A DNA stretch of 5,100 nucleotides from Zhengella sp041738295 (GTDB lineage: Bacteria; Pseudomonadota; Alphaproteobacteria; Rhizobiales; Rhizobiaceae): NCBI GenBank assembly GCA_041738295.1, contig JBGSQC010000090.1:1-5100 (forward strand), read 5' to 3'. The translations under genes and the position numbers were made by a program. Below the pieces are notes generated by a model. It searched no databases and was not told the origin of the DNA. It saw only the letters and a program-made list of their open reading frames with translations. Each line of letters begins with the position of its first letter. Position 1 is the first letter of the stretch. Below, piece after piece: positions 1-5,100 of the stretch.

Positions 1-20
1 GTCTCTGAGACGGGATAGCA

Positions 21-440
21 TCAGATCGACGGCAGATCGGCTTCCTTCATCGAAACGCCCGATATGAGCCAATTGCCATCCGGTTGCCGCTCCATCTGAT
101 AGATCGCGCGCCAGCTCTTGCCGTCCGGGCCAGTCAGCAGCACTTCCTGGAATACGGAATTGCCGGCGACTTCGCGGCTGCGGCCCATCACCCATTGGGA
201 CGGGCGGCGAATGGCAGCGTAACCACGCTCAACCATGGTGCCGAAGATCTCCGGCGTGGGGAACATTTGCCGGATGTTCGGTGCGGCGTGGGAATAGGCG
301 CCCGCAATGTCATCGCTGCGAAAGGCGTTCAACTGGTTCTCGATGACGGACGCAATTCCGGCATCGGCGGCTTTCGCCGGGTTTGCCATTGGCAGCAGCA
401 GGATCAAGGCAATCATCAGGAAGCGGGGCAAAGAGGGCAT
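21..440 (-). CDS. Exported DUF4864 domain protein
   Basis: A small secreted protein of about 139 residues whose function is unknown. The N-terminus is a typical Sec signal peptide: Arg6, a hydrophobic core at residues 7-19 and an AKA|AD cleavage site near residue 24. The mature part matches the DUF4864 pattern as I know it: a QLNAFRSDD segment (about 36-44), AAPNIRQMF followed by PEIFGTMVERGYAAI, then GPDGKSW, a Y-x-x-ER segment and a final DGNWLISG strand. This looks like a compact NTF2-like or SnoaL-like alpha+beta fold, but that is inference. I chose the start at 440 rather than the in-frame ATG at 449. The only good Shine-Dalgarno (GGAGG on the minus strand, 450-454) directly abuts the 449 ATG but sits 9 bases from the 440 ATG. 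The gene is divergent from mgtE, and the pair would share the intergenic region 455-582. The family call is fairly secure; any link to magnesium transport is not shown. Confidence 0.85.
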   Translation of the reverse strand: MPSLPRFLMIALILLLPMANPAKAADAGIASVIENQLNAFRSDDIAGAYSHAAPNIRQMFPTPEIFGTMVERGYAAIRRPSQWVMGRSREVAGNSVFQEVLLTGPDGKSWRAIYQMERQPDGNWLISGVSMKEADLPSI

Positions 441-449
441 GGCTGTCAT

Positions 450-454
450 CCTCC
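450..454 (-). promoter_or_regulatory. Shine-Dalgarno deciding the DUF4864 start
   Basis: GGAGG on the minus strand. It touches the ATG at 449 with no spacer, which is too close for initiation, but lies 9 bases upstream of the in-frame ATG at 440. It therefore favours the shorter 139-residue product, which also gives a cleaner signal peptide. Confidence 0.6.
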
Positions 455-582
455 GGTATCAGGCAGAAGAATATACGCAAGGCAGCGGCAAACAGTTTCG
501 CGCCGGCACAAATTTAGCCGGGCGCGCCCTTCAAACGCCTGGAAAATCACTCTACTAGTTTTTGACCGTTGATTGTAGCGCC

Positions 583-588
583 GGGGAG
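583..588 (+). promoter_or_regulatory. Shine-Dalgarno deciding the mgtE start (TTG)
   Basis: GGGGAG lies 6 bases upstream of a TTG at 595. The more upstream in-frame TTG at 562 has no purine-rich element before it, and the first in-frame ATG at 619 has only a weak AGAAG. The site makes the TTG at 595 the best-supported start, although the ATG at 619 cannot be excluded. Confidence 0.5.
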
Positions 589-594
589 AGCGAT

Positions 595-2013
595 TTGGCC
601 GAAGAGCAGAAGCCCGACATGGAAGAGGCATCCGGTGCTGCGGCGCCAGCCGTCATCTATGATGATGAAGGCTATGTGCAGGCTTCCTATCTGGCGCATA
701 TCGGCGCGGCCATTGCCGACCGTGACACGCTGACCCTCAAGCGCGACGTCGGTGAACTGCACGAATCGGAATTGGGCGATCTGCTGGAGGCGCTTTCGGT
801 CGAGCAGCGCCGCGCGCTTGTGCATCTGCTGGGCGCGGACTTCGACTTTGCCGCACTGACCGAGGTCGATGAAGCCATCCGCCTCGACATTGTCGAGAAC
901 ATGCCCAATGCGCAGATCGCACAGGCCGTGCAAGACATGGATTCCGACGATGCGGTCTACATTCTGGAGGACCTCGAAGAGGCCGACCAGAACGAAATCC
1001 TGTCGCAACTGCCGTTCACCGAGCGCATCCGGTTGCGCCGCTCTCTCGACTATCCAGAAGAGAGTGCGGGCCGGCGCATGCAATCGGAGTTTGTTGCCGT
1101 TCCGCCATTCTGGACGGTTGGCCAGACGATCGACTACATGCGCGAGGACAAGGACCTGCCGGAGAGCTTCAGCCAGGTTTTCGTCATCGACCCGACCTTC
1201 CGGCTGGTTGGCGCGGTCAATCTCGACCGGCTGCTGCGCACCAAGCGCGATGTGAAGATCGAGCAGGTGATGCACGAGACACGCCACGCCATTCCGGCGA
1301 CGATGGACCAGGAAGAGGCGGCGCAGGAATTCGAGCAGTATGACCTCTTGTCGGCGGCTGTCGTGGACGAGAATGACCGGCTTGTCGGCGTGCTGACCAT
1401 TGACGACGTGGTGGACGTGATCAAGCAGGAGGCGGAGGAGGACATCATGCGCCTCGGTGGCGTGGGTGACGAAGAATTGTCGGACAGCGTGATTTCCACC
1501 TCGCGCTCGCGCGTGCCATGGCTGCTGGTGAACCTGGTCACGGCATTTCTTGCCGCCTCGGTCATCGGCCTGTTTGATGCGACGATCGAGAATGTGGTGG
1601 CGCTGGCCGTTCTCATGCCCATCGTTGCCGGAATGGGCGGCAATGCGGGCTCGCAGACCATGACGGTGACGGTGCGCGCGCTCGCGACCCGCGACATCGA
1701 CATCTACAATTCCTGGCGCATCATCCGGCGTGAAATGCTGGTCGGCCTGATCAACGGCGTAATCTTTGCCGTGCTGATTGGCTTGGTGGCAGGAACCTGG
1801 TTCCAGTCTCCACCCATCGGATTCATCATCGCCGCAGCCATGGTGATCAACATGGTGGTGGCCGCAGTTGCCGGGATCCTGATCCCGCTGGCGCTCGACA
1901 AGTTCGATATTGATCCGGCTGTTGCATCGTCGGTTTTCGTGACGACGGTGACAGATGTGGTCGGCTTTTTTGCCTTTCTCGGCATTGCGACCTGGTGGTT
2001 TGGCTTCGCCTGA
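595..2013 (+). CDS. mgtE: Magnesium transporter MgtE
   Basis: Inner-membrane Mg2+ channel of the MgtE/SLC41 family. It normally works as a homodimer and is gated by cytoplasmic Mg2+. Numbering from the TTG at 595 gives 472 residues, a full family length. An acidic N-domain of helical repeats spans about 43-146. A CBS pair follows: the first begins at the YPEESAGRRM segment (about 153-215) and the second spans about 219-276, ending LVGVLTIDDVVDVI. An acidic connecting (plug) helix covers about 277-305, and five transmembrane helices run from about 307 to the C-terminus. The pore signatures are intact: PIVAGMGGNAGSQT at 342-355, the FDIDPAVAS segment at 437-445, and TDVVGF with Asp454. Asp454 matches the pore aspartate that binds Mg2+ in the Thermus thermophilus protein (Asp432). 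I saw no leader resembling an Mg2+-sensing M-box riboswitch in the roughly 130 bases upstream, so regulation probably occurs through the protein's own N/CBS domains. The start is TTG, chosen by the GGGGAG ribosome site; ATG at 619 would give 464 residues. Function is secure, start moderately so. Confidence 0.96.
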   Translation: MAEEQKPDMEEASGAAAPAVIYDDEGYVQASYLAHIGAAIADRDTLTLKRDVGELHESELGDLLEALSVEQRRALVHLLGADFDFAALTEVDEAIRLDIVENMPNAQIAQAVQDMDSDDAVYILEDLEEADQNEILSQLPFTERIRLRRSLDYPEESAGRRMQSEFVAVPPFWTVGQTIDYMREDKDLPESFSQVFVIDPTFRLVGAVNLDRLLRTKRDVKIEQVMHETRHAIPATMDQEEAAQEFEQYDLLSAAVVDENDRLVGVLTIDDVVDVIKQEAEEDIMRLGGVGDEELSDSVISTSRSRVPWLLVNLVTAFLAASVIGLFDATIENVVALAVLMPIVAGMGGNAGSQTMTVTVRALATRDIDIYNSWRIIRREMLVGLINGVIFAVLIGLVAGTWFQSPPIGFIIAAAMVINMVVAAVAGILIPLALDKFDIDPAVASSVFVTTVTDVVGFFAFLGIATWWFGFA

Positions 2014-2093
2014 TCTTGGCCTGAAGGACAACAGAAACGACGGTTCGCCGGCAAAAGCTGTGCAATTGCAGCGTGTTGTTTGGGTTGATCTAT

Positions 2094-2122
2094 TTGACTT
2101 TTACGTAAAAGTACGGCAGAAT
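2094..2122 (+). promoter_or_regulatory. Predicted sigma-70-type promoter of the MerR gene
   Basis: A -35 element TTGACT (2094-2099) and a -10 element CAGAAT (2117-2122) are separated by 17 bases. The -35 matches the consensus at five of six positions and the -10 at four. Transcription would begin near 2129, leaving a leader of about 25 bases before the GTG at 2154. A perfect palindrome fills the first part of the spacer, the classic location of a MerR-family operator, so autoregulation is the likely role. Found by eye only. Confidence 0.55.
2097..2112. promoter_or_regulatory. Perfect 16-bp palindromic operator, likely for the MerR regulator
   Basis: ACTTTTACGTAAAAGT is an exact 8+8 inverted repeat centred between 2104 and 2105. 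It overlaps the end of the putative -35 and extends into the spacer of the promoter, about 40 bases before the regulator's start codon. MerR-family dimers bind dyad operators in this position. From memory, LiuR-type MerR regulators recognise sites with a similar TTTACGT half-site; I could not verify that here. Confidence 0.65.
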
Positions 2123-2153
2123 CATTCATCGAATTGCATGCGAGGCAGGTCTG

Positions 2154-2540
2154 GTGCGGGAATTTTACACAATAACGGAAATAACGCGGGAGTTCGACAT
2201 CTCGACGCGCACATTGCGTTTCTACGAAGACGAGGGGCTGATCAACCCGGTGCGCAGGGGCCGCACGCGGCTGTTCCGTCCTTCGGACCGGCATCTCATC
2301 AAGCAGATCCTGCGCGGCAAGCGCCTTGGCTTTTCCATTGCCGAAATCCGAGACATCATCCAGATGTACCGCGAGCCGCCGGGCGAGGCAGGCCAGTTGA
2401 AGACGATCATTTCCCGTATTGAAGAGCGGCGCGAGGAACTGCGCCAGAAGCGCCGTGACCTTGAGGAAACCCTGGCCGAACTCGACCGGTCCGAAGAAAG
2501 CTGCCTTGAGCGGCTGGCCGAACTGGGTGTTTCCACCTGA
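2154..2540 (+). CDS. MerR-family transcriptional regulator (LiuR-like)
   Basis: A 128-residue cytoplasmic DNA-binding protein of the MerR family. The N-terminal winged helix-turn-helix is clear: the helix-turn-helix lies near residues 5-24 (YTITEI through RTLRFYEDEGLI), the wing is RRGRTRLFRPSDR (34-46), and the second helical pair is ILRGKRLGFSIAEIRDII (52-69). Residues 80-123 form a long charged dimerisation coiled coil. The only cysteine is Cys117, so the metal-binding cysteine sets of MerR, CueR or ZntR are absent and a metal ligand is unlikely. The sequence style (EFDISTRTLRFYEDEGL, LRGKRLGFSIAEI) resembles LiuR-type regulators of branched-chain amino acid and acyl-CoA catabolism, but no such catabolic gene is in view. 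The start is a GTG with GAGG at 2142-2145, 8 bases upstream. The promoter and 16-bp palindrome just upstream suggest autoregulation. The next gene starts 16 bases after the stop, so co-transcription is likely. MerR family: very sure. LiuR-like assignment: tentative. Confidence 0.93.
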   Translation: MREFYTITEITREFDISTRTLRFYEDEGLINPVRRGRTRLFRPSDRHLIKQILRGKRLGFSIAEIRDIIQMYREPPGEAGQLKTIISRIEERREELRQKRRDLEETLAELDRSEESCLERLAELGVST

Positions 2541-2556
2541 AGGGAACGCGGTTGCG

Positions 2557-3048
2557 ATGCAGATTGCGACGGTCTGGTCCGTGGTCTTTCTTCTGGCAGT
2601 TGGTTTTCACAACCTTGAAGAGGCTCTTTGGCTTCCGGCATGGACACGTCGCCCAGGCCGTTTCAGAAAGCCGGTTGGAAATCGGACATTCCTGTTTGCA
2701 GTCGGCGCCATCTCACTGATCTTTGCCGTATGCGGATTGCTGGCGATTATGTCGCCACCTGGAAGCATGGCTTGGCTGATCTTTGCTGCCATCGCATTGG
2801 CTATGGCTGCCAATGCCATTGTTCCGCATCTGGCATTGAGTGTCGTTTCGCGCAGCTACATGCCGGGCACTGGGACCGGTCTTTTGCTGGTGCTGCCGGT
2901 CGGCCTCATGCTGATCAATGTGCTGCTGGGCACGGGCCATGTGAACGCTGATCGACTGATAGTGGCTGCGCCGTGCGTCATTCTTGTGCTGGTTGTGATC
3001 CTTCCTATCCTTCAGGCGATCGGAAAATGGCTGTTTGAGGTTCGCTGA
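2557..3048 (+). CDS. HXXEE domain integral membrane protein
   Basis: A 163-residue inner-membrane protein with about five predicted transmembrane helices, near residues 4-17, 44-64, 71-92, 104-124 and 134-155. The defining motif His-Asn-Leu-Glu-Glu sits at 18-22, at the end of the first helix. A second polar cluster in the third helix has Asn86 and His91, followed by SRSYMPGTGTG at 98-108. This matches the HXXEE domain family, whose biochemical role is unknown to me. The conserved His and Glu residues suggest metal binding or a membrane enzyme, which is inference. The start is ATG at 2557, preceded by AAGGGA (2540-2545), which overlaps the regulator's stop codon; the 11-base spacing is slightly long. 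The reading frame is open upstream to 2419, but that part overlaps the MerR gene and has no membrane character, so I excluded it. It probably shares an mRNA with the MerR gene, and the end faces the convergent methyltransferase gene 20 bases away. Confidence 0.85.
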   Translation: MQIATVWSVVFLLAVGFHNLEEALWLPAWTRRPGRFRKPVGNRTFLFAVGAISLIFAVCGLLAIMSPPGSMAWLIFAAIALAMAANAIVPHLALSVVSRSYMPGTGTGLLLVLPVGLMLINVLLGTGHVNADRLIVAAPCVILVLVVILPILQAIGKWLFEVR

Positions 3049-3057
3049 AAGCGTAGG

Positions 3058-3088
3058 CGGTCCGGATTCTAAACCCAGCGGCGGACCG
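3058..3088. repeat. Short inverted repeat between convergent genes
   Basis: CGGTCCG (3058-3064) is exactly complementary to CGGACCG (3082-3088), with a 17-base loop. The loop holds the stop codon of the minus-strand methyltransferase gene, and the stem begins 10 bases after the HXXEE stop. Its position between convergent genes fits a weak bidirectional terminator, but neither side has a T-tract, so it is not a standard intrinsic terminator. It could be chance. Confidence 0.3.
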
Positions 3089-3545
3089 TGCGAATGTAAT
3101 CGCGGTATCTTTTGCCGAACTTGTGGGTGAGGTGCTTTTCCTCGCGCTTGATGGCGAGTTCGGTTGTCGCCCAGGCGGCCAGCAAGGCCAGCGGAATAAA
3201 CCAGACAATTCCAGATATCAGGCCCGCGCCGACCATCAGCAGGGTGTTGCCGACATAGATCGGATTGCGCGTGAACCGGTAAGGGCCGCCAGTGACCAGA
3301 TGGTCAGACCCCTTGTTGGGCATGATGGTGGTGTGAGCCTTGTGCAGTGTCCGCATCGCCGAAAAATCAATGACCAGCGCCAGAACAACGGCGAGCATGC
3401 CGACGGCAAACAGGAAATCGGAAAAGGGGCGGGGCAGCCAGCCGAGCGGCACCAGCCATTGCAGGCCGACCGAGCCCAGGATAGCCATGCCGTAGAGCAC
3501 CGGAGGCCACGGAAACCGGTTTGGCCGCTCGTCATAGGGTCCCAT
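3069..3545 (-). CDS. Isoprenylcysteine carboxyl methyltransferase (ICMT)-family membrane protein
   Basis: A 158-residue integral membrane protein of the ICMT/phospholipid-methyltransferase-like family, whose members use S-adenosylmethionine to methylate lipid or other hydrophobic substrates at the membrane. Two N-terminal helices lie near residues 15-34 and 43-62, and a helical hairpin lies near 98-128. The family signatures are present: GPYRFTRNPIYVGN at 87-100 (the usual GxYxxxRNPxYxG pattern) and EEKHLTHKFGKRYRDY at 135-150, ending in VRRWV. Bacteria generally lack prenylated CAAX proteins, so the true substrate is unknown and the ICMT name should not be taken literally. ATG at 3545 is preceded by GAGGG (minus strand, 3555-3559), 9 bases away and overlapping the stop of the DUF1624 gene. 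The two genes are only 12 bases apart and are likely translationally coupled. The family call is secure, the reaction is not. Confidence 0.9.
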   Translation of the reverse strand: MGPYDERPNRFPWPPVLYGMAILGSVGLQWLVPLGWLPRPFSDFLFAVGMLAVVLALVIDFSAMRTLHKAHTTIMPNKGSDHLVTGGPYRFTRNPIYVGNTLLMVGAGLISGIVWFIPLALLAAWATTELAIKREEKHLTHKFGKRYRDYIRTVRRWV

Positions 3546-3557
3546 CAGGATCTGCCC

Positions 3558-4565
3558 TCACTCAGTCTTGTCTGCCTGCTTCGCAAGGCAAAGGTCGCGA
3601 TCCGTCCCGGTCTGACGGGTCTGTTCTTCGTTGGCCTTGCCCGTCATCACGGATGTCAGAATGCCCTTTGAGGACAGCGCGTCAAGCAGGCATTGGCAAT
3701 AAGGCAGACAAAATGAATTATCGCGCGTTTCCAGGCATTGGTTCACGCATACGGGCATTGATTCCTGCACTGTGACGGTTGGCGGCGAGACCTGCGTGAA
3801 GGCCCAGACAAGGCCAAGAAGCATCGGTTGATGAACCAGATAGAGGGCGAGACTGTGGCGGCCGGGCCAGATGATCCAGCCGGGCAAACCGTTGGCCCGC
3901 CATCGGGCCAGACGGTCCAGAAAACCAAAGGAAATGGCCGCCTGCGCCAATGCCATGCCGGCGAGAAAAGCACCAAACCAAGGGAAGACCGGCACATAGT
4001 CGTTGGAGCGCGGGGGCGTTGGTGCAAGGCCGGACCAGAGCAGCGCCGGATGAGCAAAGAGATCGCTGCGCCAGACAAAGGGAAGCGCGATCACGGCAGC
4101 AGCGGCAAGGGCCGTGACCAGCCAGGGAAGGCGCAGGAAGGCGAGGCCAAGCAGGCTTGCAAGCGCGATCTGGTGCAGGATGCCGAAGAAGATGAAGCCG
4201 TCGGGAAAGGCAAACCAGGTGGCAATCGTGATCAGCAGGGCCGCACCAGCAACCATGGCGAACCGCTTGCCGAAGCCTTTCCACCGGATCGCCTTGCGAT
4301 GGGCCAGCACCAGCGAGATTCCGGCAAGCATCAGGAAGGAGGTTGCAATGGAGCGGGCAAAGAGCTTCCAGCCCGTCGTCAGTGTCAGTCCGCGCTCGAC
4401 ATGGCCAAAAAACTCGAGATCCCAGGTGAAGTGGTAAATCACCATGGCCGCGATGGCGATGCTTCGGGCCACATCGATGGCTGCAATGCGGGTGGCTTCA
4501 GGGGCGCGATGTGGCATAAGGTCGGGTTCCGAAGCACCGCCGGGAAAGTCCGGAGCCGGTGTCAT
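3558..4565 (-). CDS. DUF1624 / heparan-alpha-glucosaminide N-acetyltransferase-like membrane protein with Cys-rich tail
   Basis: A 335-residue inner-membrane protein resembling the DUF1624 family, distant relatives of the lysosomal acetyltransferase HGSNAT. Family features: RIAAIDVARSIAIAAMVIYHFTWDL at the first helix (about 26-50, with His45), GILHQIALASLLG (128-140, with His131) and GRHSLALYLVHQP near 235-247. About seven helices are visible (28-48, 67-88, 102-120, 124-143, 147-164, 193-213, 233-257). Positive loops at 90-101 and 218-224 place the N-terminus inside and the C-terminus outside. The proposed role is membrane acyl transfer to a sugar or envelope component; the bacterial substrate is not known. 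The tail (258-335) is unusual: Cys273, 277, 286, 290 and 292 form a CX3C-X8-CX3CXC cluster, with Cys326 near the end. The start at 4565 has only a weak GGA upstream. An in-frame ATG at 4517 (residue 17) is a real alternative and still precedes the first helix. It is first in a two-gene unit with the methyltransferase. Confidence 0.85.
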   Translation of the reverse strand: MTPAPDFPGGASEPDLMPHRAPEATRIAAIDVARSIAIAAMVIYHFTWDLEFFGHVERGLTLTTGWKLFARSIATSFLMLAGISLVLAHRKAIRWKGFGKRFAMVAGAALLITIATWFAFPDGFIFFGILHQIALASLLGLAFLRLPWLVTALAAAAVIALPFVWRSDLFAHPALLWSGLAPTPPRSNDYVPVFPWFGAFLAGMALAQAAISFGFLDRLARWRANGLPGWIIWPGRHSLALYLVHQPMLLGLVWAFTQVSPPTVTVQESMPVCVNQCLETRDNSFCLPYCQCLLDALSSKGILTSVMTGKANEEQTRQTGTDRDLCLAKQADKTE

Positions 4566-4589
4566 GATGAATTCCGGGAGACCCTACAG

Positions 4590-5100
4590 ATGCATGTGAT
4601 CGAAGCCAATGGTGCGCACATTCCGGCACTCGGCATGGGAACTTGGACGCTCGAAAACGAACACTGCAGCGAGATGGTGGCGGCCGCGATTGCCTGCGGC
4701 TATCGCCACATTGATACGGCAGCACGATATGAGAATGAGGCCGCAGTCGGCGCGGGACTCAAGGCGTCCGGCCTGGATCGCGACAAGCTGTTCCTCACAA
4801 CCAAGGTCTGGTGGACCGACATTGCCGAAGGCGACCTGCAGCGCTCGGCCGAGGCCAGCCTGAAACGGCTCGGTCTCGATCAGGTCGACCTGCTGCTGAT
4901 CCATTGGCCGAATCCGGCGATCCCGCTTGCCGATTCGGTCCGCGCGCTGAACGAATGCCGCGAGCGCGGATTGGCGCGTCATATCGGAGTGTCGAACTTT
5001 CCGACCGGCCTGCTTGCACAGGCCATTTCGCTGTCGGATGCGCCGCTGGTGTGCAATCAGGTCGAATATCATCCCTATCTTGACCAGTCCAAGGTGCTCG
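4590..5100 (+). CDS. Aldo/keto reductase, DkgB-like, cut by the right edge of the window
   Basis: The first 170 residues of an NADPH-type aldo/keto reductase; the family is usually about 270-280 residues, so roughly the last third lies outside the window. The TIM-barrel start PALGMGTW is at 12-19. The first family signature, GYRHIDTAARYENEAAVG, is at 37-54. The catalytic tetrad is complete: Asp42, Tyr47, Lys72 (in LTTKVWW) and His105 (in LLLIHWP). GVSNF (133-137) and NQVEYHPYLDQ (156-166), which helps hold the nicotinamide, are also present. The short loop after IHWP-N-P and the overall pattern resemble E. coli 2,5-diketo-D-gluconate reductase B (DkgB), but the physiological substrate of such enzymes is rarely certain (methylglyoxal and other aldehydes are alternatives). 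The start at ATG 4590 has CCGGGAG at 4574-4580, 9 bases upstream. It is divergent from the DUF1624 gene, with 24 bases between start codons. Confidence 0.93.
   Translation, partial: MHVIEANGAHIPALGMGTWTLENEHCSEMVAAAIACGYRHIDTAARYENEAAVGAGLKASGLDRDKLFLTTKVWWTDIAEGDLQRSAEASLKRLGLDQVDLLLIHWPNPAIPLADSVRALNECRERGLARHIGVSNFPTGLLAQAISLSDAPLVCNQVEYHPYLDQSKVL

Noticed and set aside
455..582. Possible M-box-like or other Mg2+ riboswitch leader upstream of mgtE
   Set aside because: The intergenic region is short and I could not trace a conserved multi-helix fold; alphaproteobacterial mgtE genes are not known to me to use this element.
547..2031. A 494-codon open frame on the minus strand covering the whole of mgtE
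   Set aside because: The translation is dominated by His, Arg, Asp and Gln with no recognisable domain, as expected for the antisense of a GC-rich gene with strong third-position bias. The plus-strand MgtE is unmistakable.
2014..2093. Possible terminator for mgtE, including the palindrome TGCAATTGCA (2061-2070) and a short CGG-TTCG-CCG hairpin (2041-2050)
   Set aside because: The stems are only 3-5 bp and neither is followed by a T-tract, so an intrinsic terminator is not supported.
2419..2556. N-terminal extension of the HXXEE protein inside the MerR gene
   Set aside because: The 46 upstream codons overlap the MerR coding sequence in another frame and encode basic, non-membrane sequence. 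ATG 2557 with AAGGGA upstream gives a start that matches the first helix.
3123..3671. A 182-codon plus-strand open frame
   Set aside because: It lies opposite the methyltransferase and the DUF1624 tail. Its product has low-complexity His/Gln/Arg-rich composition and no domain, so it is a shadow frame.
4563..4568. CATGAT as a -10 element for the aldo/keto reductase
   Set aside because: No acceptable -35 lies 16-18 bases upstream, so it is not reported as a promoter.
4584..5072. A 162-codon minus-strand open frame opposite the aldo/keto reductase
   Set aside because: The reductase on the plus strand has a full catalytic tetrad and family signatures; the antisense product has none.

Overview
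The window looks like chromosomal DNA from an alphaproteobacterium, most likely Hyphomicrobiales (Rhizobiales). This rests on the GC-rich codon use, the DUF4864 lipoprotein-sized exported protein, a MerR regulator of the LiuR-like type, and membrane proteins that read like rhizobial or Brucella-type homologues. It is an ordinary, densely packed housekeeping or accessory stretch. There are no RNA genes, insertion sequences, CRISPR arrays or phage genes, and no gene-free gap exceeds about 160 bases.

Layout. Positions 21-440 (minus) encode a small exported DUF4864 protein. It is divergent from the magnesium transporter gene mgtE (595-2013, plus). After a 140-base gap comes a MerR-family regulator (2154-2540, plus). 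Its promoter carries a perfect 16-bp palindrome between the -35 and -10 elements. Sixteen bases later comes a five-helix HXXEE-domain membrane protein (2557-3048, plus), probably co-transcribed with the regulator. That unit runs head-on into a minus-strand pair: a DUF1624 membrane acyltransferase-like protein (3558-4565) followed, 12 bases after its stop, by an isoprenylcysteine-methyltransferase-family protein (3069-3545). A DkgB-like aldo/keto reductase (4590 to beyond the right edge, plus) is divergent from the DUF1624 gene, with only 24 bases between the two start codons.

How the genes work together. mgtE appears to be a free-standing Mg2+ transporter. The MerR gene plus HXXEE gene form a plausible small autoregulated unit. 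The DUF1624 and methyltransferase genes form a plausible two-gene membrane-modification operon, linked by a Shine-Dalgarno sequence that overlaps the upstream stop. The most distinctive features are the MerR operator and a cysteine-rich C-terminal tail on the DUF1624 protein, predicted to face the periplasm. I see no convincing evidence of a wholly new multi-gene system.
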